25,965 nt of DNA. It comes from JARRJY01 sp037388705. Lineage in GTDB: Bacteria > Pseudomonadota > Gammaproteobacteria > UBA6429 > Thiohalophilaceae. Of this stretch, positions 13,780 through 23,000 are shown piece after piece (the first letter of the stretch is position 1; the number at the start of each line of letters is the position of its first letter). The position numbers were made by a program, and so were the translations under genes. The notes under the pieces were generated by a model. It searched no databases, was not told the origin of the DNA, and worked only from the letters and a program-made list of their open reading frames with translations. The stretch lies in NCBI GenBank assembly GCA_037388705.1, contig JARRJY010000042.1, forward strand, positions 1 to 25,965. The letters run 5' to 3'.

Positions 13780-16700
13780 ATGAAAAAATTCCTGAAACAG
13801 CACGATATTTTTACCGCTGCAATCATGTTCCCGAAAACGTTGTTGCTCATTGTGTTGTTATATTTAATTCCTGCCTCTTTTAGCTCTCTATATGCCGCTG
13901 CCACCAACTACAATGACCCGACTGGTTATCCCGGCAGCTGGCCTCTTGATTCGCAATGGATCCCCTACACCAGTAATGGCACCAATATTTCCGACCTGGA
14001 GGGTGGCAGTGGTGGTGATGGCTCAACGGGCGGTACCACGCCAAGTGGTAACGTCGATATCGTTGGAACTTATGGCCCGGCCGTGTCCTGGTACGGGGAT
14101 GGCACTAACCTGTACTTCCGCATGCAACTTTCATCTTCACCACTTGCGGCAACCGGTAGTAGTAAACCGTTTATCTCGGCAACCTGGAACATTTTACTCG
14201 ATACCGATGGTGATGGTTTCAAAGAGTTTGTTGTTCATGTTGATGGTACCGGTGGTAGTGATACCCAGGCAGATGACATTGTTGTTATCTATAACGACAA
14301 TACAACGCAATCGTTCATCGTCACCGGTGGTATGGATACCATCTGGCGCCAGGACTCCGCGGACAACCCCAGTGATACTACTTTGCAAACGGTTGATGGT
14401 GAACCGGGTAGTAATGCCAGTGCCTATGATAATGACGGCTCACCGGGAGGTCCTGACTATGACTTCCTGCGTTCCCGTCTTATCGATATTAACGGTTCTG
14501 AGACTTATCTCGACTTCCAGGTACCTATTGCAGCCCTTGATGCCGCTTCACGTGGTGGACCGACCTTCACCGCCACTACCCCTTTCGCCATGGGTTTCTC
14601 CACCAGTAACTCAAACACTGATCCCGTGCAAAAAGACTTTGCTTATGTCGGTGACTTTATTGCGGATTCAAGCAACCCGGTACCATTTGGTGATTTTGTT
14701 GATCCCTCAGGTAATACTCGCGATGACCCTACTATCCAGTCGTTTTCTGCTACAGGATGTGGTCCGGCTACCTTAACAACAACCGTTCTTGATTCCACCA
14801 AGGTTGTTAACGGTTCGATTGTCAGTACGGTAACAACAGAATTTTATTATTACTATGATGCTAACAGTGATGGCATTGCTAACGATAGCGGCAGTGGCTG
14901 GTACAAGGCAGGTGATGGTGTACCTACCAATAACCTGGCACCCTGGACATTAAGTTGGGATAGCACTGGCCTGCCAGTTGGCCAGTACCTGTTGAAAGTA
15001 ATTGCCACTGATGAACAGGGTAACGTGGTTGATTCTTCCTCGTTAGCTGCACCACTAATCCAGGTACATGACAATACTGTTTGTGGCTCGCCGCTTGCTG
15101 CTGAAGTGGTTGATGTTGCCAATACCACTGATGCAGCAGGCATGGGTACGGCTGCAGTTAACGCGGATCCTGCAACCTCAGTTACGACAACTAAACCGGT
15201 TATTCGCACACAAAGCACATTTTTTGATCTCTTCGTACGCAACGAAGGCAGCCTGCCACAGGCCTACAACCTCTCTGCCGATAGTGACGGTGCAGGTGGT
15301 ACTTTCCCTTCAGGCTTAACGGTTTCGTTTACTGATACTGGCGGTACCCCGATAACCACCACACCAATCCTTAATCCCGGTGACACGTATCAATATCGTG
15401 CAGTTGTTTCCACAACAGCTGCCGTTACCTTTGGTACCTATTCGCTTTACTTCCATGCTGATGGAGTAAGTGTTGCGGCAGCATCAGATGTTAAACAGGA
15501 TGCGGTTGCTGTTACCGCAGGGGTTGATATTGCCAACAGTGCTACGGCCACTGGCCTGGGTGATTATGATGTCAATGCCGATCCATCATCCAGCGTGACA
15601 ACAACACTTTCTGCACAGGCAACCTGGACGGTAACCTATCCACTGTATCTCAACAATGAATCGGCAATAAACCAGGCCTTTAACCTGTCAGCAGACACTG
15701 ATGGTGCAGGTGGTGTCTTCCCTGCTGGCTGGACTGTTGTTTTCAAAAATACGTCAGGCACAACCATCACCTCGACCCCGGTGGTTAGCGCCGGTGCCAC
15801 TTACCAGTACAGTGCCGAAGTCACTACACCACCAGGCACGACAGATGCAACTTACCCGATCTTCTTCCACGTCGATGGTGTCACGGTCAGTGCTGCCACT
15901 GATGTTAAGCAGGATGCCCTGACCATTGACAGTGGTCTGACCAGTAATGTTGTCGATATTGCCAGTTCAACTACAGCCACTGGTTTTGGTAGTGCTCCCG
16001 GTATTGATGCGGATCCCGATACCATAAATTCAAGTACCGTTTTTGTGGAACCCGGCAACGTTGCGGTATTCAATCTTTACGTTACCAATGAGGGTACTGG
16101 CAATAAAGCATTTGATATTGAAGCCTTTGCAAACAATAGTGCCGACGCTTTACCTGCTGACTGGTTGCCTGTCGTATTCAAGGATACTGGCGGTACAGTC
16201 ATTACCAAGACCCCGACCCTGGCACCGGGTGACACTTTTGCTTTCACTGCTGAAGTAACCGTACCAGGAGCGGTGACTGAATTACTTAAGCCCATCTATT
16301 TCCGTGTCTCACCCACTACAGGTGCGGGAGGATGGAACAGTAACTTTGTGCAAGCCGCTGTACAGGTTGGGCAACTTGCTGACCTTGAAATTGTAAAAAC
16401 CGTTGATGATACAACACCACAGGAAGGTGACAGCATTGTTTACACTTTAACGCTGACTAACAATGGTCCACAAAACGCGGCACAACTGGAAGTCACTGAT
16501 GTATTACCCGCAGGGGTTACTTATGTCTCCGATGATAGTGGCGGCAGTTATAACAATGCCACGGGATTATGGACCCCGAACCCATTAAGCAGTGGCGCAA
16601 GTACCACGATAAATATCACGGCAACGGTTGATAGTGGTACCGCCGGTTCAACCATCACTAATACGGCAACCATTACGGACAGTAATCGTATTGACCCGGA

Positions 16701-17214
16701 TGCCAGCAATGACAGTAGTAATGTTGATATCACGGTTGTTGAAGCCAACCTGACTGTACTTAAATCTGCTTTAACCACGTCCGACCCGGTTAACGGCGCT
16801 ACTAATCCTTACAACATTCCCGGTGCAACGATCCTGTACAGCATTACTGTTACCAACACGGGCCTTGGTGCCGCGGATACAGACTCAGTATTTGTCACTG
16901 ACCCGATCCCGGCCAATACCGAACTGTTTGTAAATGACCTGGGTGCTGGCACCGGTCCAGTAGTAGTTGTCAGTGGAACAACGGCCAGTGGCCTTACATT
17001 ACCAATCAGTTTTATCGATTTTGCGAGCAACACTGATGATATTGATTTCTCAAGTAACAACGGTTCCACCTGGGATTATGAACCAGTTCCCGATGCTGAT
17101 GGTTACGATGCCAACGTCACCAACATACGTGTAAACCCAAAAGGCACCTTTGCTTCCTCTGATGGCACTAACCACCCAAGCTTTATTCTTCGTTTCAGGG
17201 TGAGGGTGCAATGA
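13780..17214 (+). CDS. Large secreted DUF11 repeat protein
   Basis: Using ATG 13780 gives 1,144 residues; a TTG at 13648 is in frame but lies within the leader structure. A long signal peptide ends near SSLYA (A39). Residues about 40-300 form an unrecognised Gly/Asp/Thr-rich domain containing LLDTDGDGFKEFVV, a possible calcium loop. An Ig-like segment follows (about 315-430). Then come three tandem repeats of about 140 residues from 443, 581 and 724, each beginning with (V/G)-V-D-(V/I)-A-(N/S), the first two with NLSAD-x-DGAGG. A canonical DUF11 domain starts at 868 and a second DUF11-like domain spans 988-1144. The last stretch has the NIRVNP signature shared with its neighbours. It overlaps the next gene by ATGA. 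It is probably a surface or structural protein. Confidence 0.85.
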   Translation: MKKFLKQHDIFTAAIMFPKTLLLIVLLYLIPASFSSLYAAATNYNDPTGYPGSWPLDSQWIPYTSNGTNISDLEGGSGGDGSTGGTTPSGNVDIVGTYGPAVSWYGDGTNLYFRMQLSSSPLAATGSSKPFISATWNILLDTDGDGFKEFVVHVDGTGGSDTQADDIVVIYNDNTTQSFIVTGGMDTIWRQDSADNPSDTTLQTVDGEPGSNASAYDNDGSPGGPDYDFLRSRLIDINGSETYLDFQVPIAALDAASRGGPTFTATTPFAMGFSTSNSNTDPVQKDFAYVGDFIADSSNPVPFGDFVDPSGNTRDDPTIQSFSATGCGPATLTTTVLDSTKVVNGSIVSTVTTEFYYYYDANSDGIANDSGSGWYKAGDGVPTNNLAPWTLSWDSTGLPVGQYLLKVIATDEQGNVVDSSSLAAPLIQVHDNTVCGSPLAAEVVDVANTTDAAGMGTAAVNADPATSVTTTKPVIRTQSTFFDLFVRNEGSLPQAYNLSADSDGAGGTFPSGLTVSFTDTGGTPITTTPILNPGDTYQYRAVVSTTAAVTFGTYSLYFHADGVSVAAASDVKQDAVAVTAGVDIANSATATGLGDYDVNADPSSSVTTTLSAQATWTVTYPLYLNNESAINQAFNLSADTDGAGGVFPAGWTVVFKNTSGTTITSTPVVSAGATYQYSAEVTTPPGTTDATYPIFFHVDGVTVSAATDVKQDALTIDSGLTSNVVDIASSTTATGFGSAPGIDADPDTINSSTVFVEPGNVAVFNLYVTNEGTGNKAFDIEAFANNSADALPADWLPVVFKDTGGTVITKTPTLAPGDTFAFTAEVTVPGAVTELLKPIYFRVSPTTGAGGWNSNFVQAAVQVGQLADLEIVKTVDDTTPQEGDSIVYTLTLTNNGPQNAAQLEVTDVLPAGVTYVSDDSGGSYNNATGLWTPNPLSSGASTTINITATVDSGTAGSTITNTATITDSNRIDPDASNDSSNVDITVVEANLTVLKSALTTSDPVNGATNPYNIPGATILYSITVTNTGLGAADTDSVFVTDPIPANTELFVNDLGAGTGPVVVVSGTTASGLTLPISFIDFASNTDDIDFSSNNGSTWDYEPVPDADGYDANVTNIRVNPKGTFASSDGTNHPSFILRFRVRVQ
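15106..16377 (+). repeat. Three tandem ~140-residue coding repeats
   Basis: Units begin at 15106, 15520 and 15949 and run to about 16377. Each unit opens with VD(V/I)A-x-(S/T)-T-x-A-x-G, has (N/D)ADP or DADP about 20 residues later, a LY-x-x-N-E strand and a late Y-x-F-H-x-DGV or equivalent. The first two end in SDVKQDA / TDVKQDA and are clearly more alike than the third. This is protein-level duplication of a beta-sandwich unit, with nucleotide divergence. Confidence 0.85.
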
Positions 17215-18665
17215 GCAAATTACTCAATAGCTTCATTTACCTGCTAAAACTGAACATAATTGTTCTGTCAGGACTGCTTGTTTACAAACCAGCCTTTGCT
17301 GTAGGAACAGCTGCCGGGAGTGACGTCAGTAATACGGCCACCGTTTCCTATTCACTTGGTGGTAATAATTACAGTGTAAACGACACAGCAACCTTCCGTG
17401 TCGACGAAAAACTGGATGTTAATGTTGCCTGGCAAGATGCAACCAATGTCAGCGTTAACACGCCCGATATAAACCGAGTATTAACCTACCTGTTAACTAA
17501 CACCGGTAATGGAAATGATAGTTACCTGTTAACCGCTGATAATACTATTGCAGGAGACCAGTTCAATCCATCACTGGTAAATATCTATCTCGATGCTAAC
17601 AGTAACGGTATCTACGATGCCGGTACGGATACCCTGTATAACCCGACCGTTAATGATCCATCACTCAACGCCGATGAATCACTGGCAATCTTTGTTGTTA
17701 ATGACATTCCCGCATCTCTTAACCCGGGAGATCTTGGTAACAGCCAATTAACCGCCACTTCCAATACACTTAGTGGTGTGCCGGGCACAGCGTTAGCAAA
17801 TGCCGGCGATAACAGCTCCGATGCAGTAGTAGGTAACTCGGGTGCGACCTCCAGTGATATTGGCACCTATGAAGTTTCCAATATTGCCGTTGCCATTGTG
17901 AAATCCGTAGTAATAAACGATCCACTCGGTGGTAACCAGCCAATGCCAGGCGCGACCATGACCTACACCCTGGTAGTAACCGTGACTGGTCCTGGTACCG
18001 CAACCGGTGTCGTTATCACTGACCCGATCCCGACTGATACCACTTATGTTGCTAACAGCATCACACTTAACACCGTGGCACAAACCGATGCCGCAGATTC
18101 ACCAACCGATGAGTCAGATTACAACATCACTAACGCTGGCAACATCACCGTTAACCTGGGTGACATGACATCCGCATCAGCCACTCAAACGATCACTTTC
18201 GACGTAACAATTAACCTGTTACTCACCACGTTTAGCAGTCATGTGGTTGCAGATATAAAACTTAAAACAATTGCGGAAATGGAAGTTAAAACAACCAATC
18301 CCAGAGGAGAGGTAACGATCAAGCGTGAGCCTGTAAAAACAATCGTCCCAGGTACAGAAGTGATTTACACCATCAAAGCACGCAACACCGGAAAACAAAA
18401 CGCTAATAGCGTGGTGGTAACAAACCCGATACCCAAACAAATGACCTATATCGAAGGCAGCGCTTTTGGTGCAGGCACTGACATTACCTTTTCAGTCGAT
18501 GGCGGTAAAAGTTATGCCAAGCCCGAAAAGTTAACCGTAAAAGACAAAGACGGTAATAACACACCCGCTACAGCAAAAGATTACACCAACATCCGTTGGA
18601 CATTTAATTTTGCCCTGGAACCTGGAAAGGAAGCGGCCGTCTGGTATCGCGCACAGGTTAATTAA
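17211..18665 (+). CDS. Secreted DUF11 protein, apparently a fusion of two secreted proteins
   Basis: This 484-residue protein has a signal peptide ending near KPAFA (A30). The mature N-terminus VGTAAGSDVSNTATVSY matches the next gene's. The middle has a DUF11 domain (about 226-335) ending in TITFDVTIN. It then runs straight into LLLTTFSSHVVADIKLK (336-352), which looks like the hydrophobic and cleavage parts of a second signal peptide, and then into a second complete DUF11-type protein (about 353-484: VVPGTEVIYTI-like motif, NPIPKQMTYIEGSA, SVDGGKSYAKP, DYTNIRW). The second part resembles a stand-alone secreted family. The start overlaps the upstream stop by ATGA, with AGGGTGAG before it, so translation is coupled. 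Confidence 0.85.
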   Translation: MSKLLNSFIYLLKLNIIVLSGLLVYKPAFAVGTAAGSDVSNTATVSYSLGGNNYSVNDTATFRVDEKLDVNVAWQDATNVSVNTPDINRVLTYLLTNTGNGNDSYLLTADNTIAGDQFNPSLVNIYLDANSNGIYDAGTDTLYNPTVNDPSLNADESLAIFVVNDIPASLNPGDLGNSQLTATSNTLSGVPGTALANAGDNSSDAVVGNSGATSSDIGTYEVSNIAVAIVKSVVINDPLGGNQPMPGATMTYTLVVTVTGPGTATGVVITDPIPTDTTYVANSITLNTVAQTDAADSPTDESDYNITNAGNITVNLGDMTSASATQTITFDVTINLLLTTFSSHVVADIKLKTIAEMEVKTTNPRGEVTIKREPVKTIVPGTEVIYTIKARNTGKQNANSVVVTNPIPKQMTYIEGSAFGAGTDITFSVDGGKSYAKPEKLTVKDKDGNNTPATAKDYTNIRWTFNFALEPGKEAAVWYRAQVN

Positions 18666-18730
18666 CAAGAGTTAATGATGGAACAAAAAATCATTACCAA
18701 ATTCTACGTTCATTTGAACAGGAACCCCCG

Positions 18731-18819
18731 GCACGCGTTGGTTCGAGACCACCAGCACGTGTCCGGATTAGTAACACCAAAAAGTGTCTTAACGCGGCCT
18801 TGCCGAAAATCGTTTTTTT
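18731..18819 (+). terminator. Hairpin-rich spacer with candidate terminator
   Basis: Between the second and third DUF11 genes, an imperfect CCGG-CACG... hairpin (about 18728-18765) precedes a smaller fold at 18791-18819: AACG-CGGC-CTT-GCCG-AAAAT-CGTT, followed by a run of T. The second resembles a bulged rho-independent terminator. It could lower read-through so that the third gene uses its own promoter or is differently expressed. Confidence 0.5.
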
Positions 18820-18850
18820 AACATGCAATACAAACGAAAGGAGAAGTACC

Positions 18851-19972
18851 ATGCAGTACTTTAAACGAGAAAAAATAACCGGCCTGTTAGCAGCCCTGGT
18901 TATGTTTATAGGCGGAACATCAACTGCCCTTGCAGTTGGTACCGCATCGGGTATTACTGTTACCAATACGGCAACAGTGGATTATGCCGTTGGAGGTAAT
19001 GCACGTAGTGCATCGGACAGTGTCGACTTCCTTGTTGATAACAGGGTTGACCTGACAGTTACTGGTGGTTCAGCTGTGAACGTCGCACCTGGTTCCACCA
19101 ACCAGGTATTAGTGTTCACGGTAACCAATACTGGTAATACTACCCAGGGTTATGCATTTACCACTGAACCAACAGCGGCAGGTGCAACTGTGATGACAAA
19201 CGTTCGTGTGTATATCGACGATGGTAATGGCACATGGGACGGTACTGGTACCGAAACACTTTACGTGGCAGGTAATAATGCAGGCGATCTTGATCCGAAC
19301 GGTGCACCTGGTGCAGATCAAATGACCGTCTTCAGTGTGTCCGATACCCCGGCTGGTGCCACTGATGGTCAGACAGAAACCTTTGACCTCATCGCAACTA
19401 CGCTGAATGCCGGTACTACTACAGCAACTACCGCATCGGTTGCTCCAAGCGGTAACCTGGTAACACCGGATGTAGTGTTTGCTGATGGAACAGGTACACA
19501 TACTGGTGCCGCAGACAGGAATGGTATTCACTCTGCTTCAGGTACTTACACGGTTGCCAGTGCTGCACTTAGTGCTGCGAAAACGATCACTGGTGTAGTT
19601 GACGAATTTGGTACCGGTTATGAAATTCCAAACGCCGTGGTGAGTTACCAGATTGTCATTAGCAATACAGGTACCAACGCTACCGATGCTAATACTGTTG
19701 TATTAACTGATCCAGTACCAGCAGGTACCAAATTCTGTATCGCTGCGGGTTCAAGCTGTACAACAGGACCTAACTTTGCCGTTGGTACCAGTGGCCTGAC
19801 AGCCGCTGCCATTGAATATTCTGATGACAACGGCGCGACCTGGACTTACTCGCCTACTGCAGATGCACAAGGTGCTGATACGAACATCACCAACATTCGT
19901 TATCAGCCAACCGGGGCTATGAGTGCAGATCCGAGTAGCTTCACGGTCACCTTTGAAGTTGTAATCGAGTAA
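18851..19972 (+). CDS. Secreted DUF11-type protein, candidate major subunit
   Basis: ATG 18851 follows a strong AAAGGAGAAG, giving 373 residues. A signal peptide ends at TSTALA (A28). The mature chain opens with VGTASGITVTNTATVDY, then (NRVDLTVTGG...) beta-sandwich segments, and a C-terminal DUF11-like domain (about 240-373; NAVVSYQIVISNTGTNATDA, LTDPVPAGTKF). The final part, IEYSDDNGATWTYSP ... TNITNIRYQP ... FTVTFEVVIE, mirrors the ends of the two preceding proteins. A cysteine pair near residues 301-308 (FCIAAGSSCTT) may form a disulfide. It is the smallest of the cluster, has the best ribosome-binding site and is followed by a strong hairpin, all consistent with an abundant subunit. That role is inferred. 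Confidence 0.85.
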   Translation: MQYFKREKITGLLAALVMFIGGTSTALAVGTASGITVTNTATVDYAVGGNARSASDSVDFLVDNRVDLTVTGGSAVNVAPGSTNQVLVFTVTNTGNTTQGYAFTTEPTAAGATVMTNVRVYIDDGNGTWDGTGTETLYVAGNNAGDLDPNGAPGADQMTVFSVSDTPAGATDGQTETFDLIATTLNAGTTTATTASVAPSGNLVTPDVVFADGTGTHTGAADRNGIHSASGTYTVASAALSAAKTITGVVDEFGTGYEIPNAVVSYQIVISNTGTNATDANTVVLTDPVPAGTKFCIAAGSSCTTGPNFAVGTSGLTAAAIEYSDDNGATWTYSPTADAQGADTNITNIRYQPTGAMSADPSSFTVTFEVVIE

Positions 19973-20025
19973 TACAACTCTGGTGATCTAGTTGTTGTTC
20001 CGAGCGTTTAGTACTGCATGGCGTC

Positions 20026-20053
20026 ATGCCGCTGACTTTTTAGTCAGCGGCAT
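20026..20053 (+). terminator. Strong 12-bp hairpin between third subunit gene and barrel gene
   Basis: ATGCCGCTGACT (20026-20037) and AGTCAGCGGCAT (20042-20053) pair perfectly around a TTTT loop, 53 bases after the stop of the preceding gene. No T run follows, so it is more likely a message-stabilising or partially terminating element that sets the ratio of subunit to barrel protein. Its position argues against a TTG start at 19992 for the next gene. Confidence 0.7.
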
Positions 20054-20069
20054 TGTCGCGTCTGCATGT

Positions 20070-23000
20070 ATGAAACAACGCACTACTAAGTTGTCTATAC
20101 AAGCAGACAGATCGACTGGCTTTAACCAGCAAGCCGGTCTGCTCATGGCTGTGCGAAATACTTTGCGCAGTTATGAGCAGGCCGGTTTCTGGTTGTTGCT
20201 GATCAGTCTGTTAATGTTGCCGATTGTTGTACACGCGGTTCCCGCGGGCACAGTGATCAATAATACTGCTACCGCAACTTATAACGGGGCTACCACCAGT
20301 AACTCCAACACGGTCACAACTACCACCGTGATCGTCAGTACACCTTCGATGATCGAATTCCTGCAATACGCACCTGCATCAGGCGCAGCACAAAATGTCC
20401 CTGTTGCTATCACGCAGTACAGTACAAGTGGCACAACAGCCGGGCCATTTACACCAATGGCACCACCTACTCCGGCCGGAAGTGCAACGCCAATTAACCT
20501 GGCTGCACCTGTTCCACTGGTACCTGCAACGACCTATCACCAGGGCGAACCGATCTTTATTCGACTAACGGATATTGATCAGAACGTCGATGCCACAACA
20601 GCGGAAACTGTCATGGTAACCCTGACTGTCGCAGCAACCGGTGATACGGAAGTATTGTTACTGACTGAAACCGGGCCCAACACGGGTGTGTTTACCGGCT
20701 ACATCCAGTCATACATTGGTGCAACCACACCAACGGCGGCTAACCCGGCCAATGGTCAGCTGGGTTTACAAACCGAGGCCATCATTGCAGGTAATTATGT
20801 AGATGTAGTGGATGGTACAGATACCTCTGCTGACAGCGTTCTTGTCGATCCATTTGGTATCGTCTTTGATAGTAGTAACGGTCTGCCAGTCAATGGCGCT
20901 CAGGTTACCATTATTAACAATGCAACCGGTTTACCGGCAACGGTATACGATGACGACGGGATTACACCATTCCCATCAACCGTTACAACGGGTGATGCGG
21001 CATTGAGTTTTGCTCCCGGACAGTATCGTTTCCCATTTGTCGCGCCCGGAACCTACCGACTTGACGTTGTACCACCAGCCACGCATAACGCACCAAGTGT
21101 TGTCCCAGAAGCCATATTGCAAACACTGCCTGGAGCACCGTTTGCAATTGACACGCAGGCATCCTATGCCCTGCCATTTGTCATTAACCCGGGACCCGCA
21201 CTGGAAATTGATATTCCGGTTGATCCAACAGCAAACAGTTTCTTCCTCACCAAGGATGTCAATAAAACTGTCGCGGCAGTGGGTGATCTTCTGCAATATC
21301 GCCTTACCCTTAACAATAACTCGGGTGCAGTCGCAACCGCACCGCAAGTCATTGATACCTTGCCTGTTGGCCTGAGATATCGCATTGATTCAACCACCGT
21401 TAACGGAAGCAGCGTTGCTGATCCTGTTATTAGTGCAGATGGTCGTACCCTGACCTTCACACTTAATGACATGGCAGATGGTGACATTGTTGATATACGT
21501 TATGTTGTTGATATTGCCGTCGGTACTCATGCAGGTGATGCCATTAACACGGCAATCGCTAACGCCAATGGTGGAGCACTTGTCTCTAACCAGGCATCGG
21601 CAAGAGTCAGAATTAAGGAGGACTTTTTACGAAATAAAAATATCCTGATGGGACGAGTCATCGCAGATAACTGTGAGGCACCTGCTGACAAACCAGCAGA
21701 AGGACTGGAAGGTGTTCGCATTTACCTGGAAGACGGTACCTACGTGGTCACCGATGAACAGGGTATGTTCCATATCGAAGGTGTTAAACCCGGTAGTCAT
21801 GTTGTGCAAATGGATCTCGATAGCCTGGCACCGCATTACGAACCGATCATCTGTGACGAACATACACGTTTTGCCGGTCGAGCCATTTCACGCTTTGTGG
21901 ATCTGCAGGGTGGTGCTTTATGGCGTACTGACTTCCACGTGAAAAAACTACCGCCACCGAAAACGGATGTCACGCTTTCACTGACAAGTGGTGTTGATAA
22001 GCATATCGCAACCTATCACCTTGGTATGAAAGGTGGCAACATGAAACTGGATAACATTCGCCTGATGGTCAGCCTGCCTAAAGGTGCAAACTACCTGCCC
22101 GGCACCAGTGTGCTGGATAACCAGGCCATTGATGACCCTGAAGTGAAAGGCCAGGTATTGATTTACAAACTTGGTGAGGTTAACGCCGCATGGGAAAAAC
22201 AACTGAACTTCCTGGCGAAAGTAACGGTAGATGGTGAACCAGGCAAGATGCCAAGCAAGGCATTCATGTTATTCAATACGCCAAGCAAACGTAACCAGCG
22301 CACACCGGTAGTTGATACGGTGATGAAACGCCTGCGGCATGAACAAGGCTTGCGTGGTAAGCTCAGTCCGAAATTTGAGTCATTCAGTGCACGACTAACA
22401 CCGGACGACAAGGCCGCCATCAGGCAGGTTGCCGATCGTGTACGTGACCATAAAGTTATCAGGATTGAAGTGACTGGCCATACCGATAACGTACCTGTTA
22501 ACCCGCGCTCAAAAAGCAAGTTTGCCGATAACCTCGCGCTTTCAATAGCAAGAGCACAAAGTGTCGGCGAATACCTGGTTAAAGAACTGGAATTACCGGA
22601 AGATGCCTTAACCGTTCATGGCAAGGGTGCTACTGAACCCCTGGCATCAAACCTGACCGCTGCGGGACGTGCCGAAAACCGCCGCGTTGAATTACTCATC
22701 ATCACGGAAACCATGCTGGATGCCTCAAGGCTGAAGGACATTACTACACTGAACAATATTGAAGTCGAAGTTGAAGGCGCCTGGAAGAACCAGCCACCAG
22801 CAGACAGGAAAACGTCACCTGAAGAAGTCAGGCTGACGACCAAACCAGATTACAACAAGGCCTGGGTCGAAGCGGCCAGACCAGATTATGAGATTTTATG
22901 GCCACCAAAAGATTACAACCCGTCAATCGCCAGTATCAAGATCGCAGTGAAACATGATCCTGCACATCGTGTAACACTTAAACTCAACGATGAACCGGTC

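Noticed and set aside
13892..14776. 294-codon overlapping frame inside the first surface-protein gene
   Set aside because: It has no signal peptide or recognisable domain, and its composition fits a frame shadow of the Thr/Asp-rich repeat gene.
18694..18966. Minus-strand ORF of 90 codons with RAGGLEPTRAGG
   Set aside because: It runs over the spacer hairpins and the signal peptide of a well-supported plus-strand gene. The repeat-like residues come from the stem sequences.
19992..20069. Longest start (TTG) for the giant barrel protein
   Set aside because: It would translate through a perfect 12-bp hairpin and give an odd N-terminal extension. A GGTGAT before it keeps it possible, so this is a preference and not a proof.
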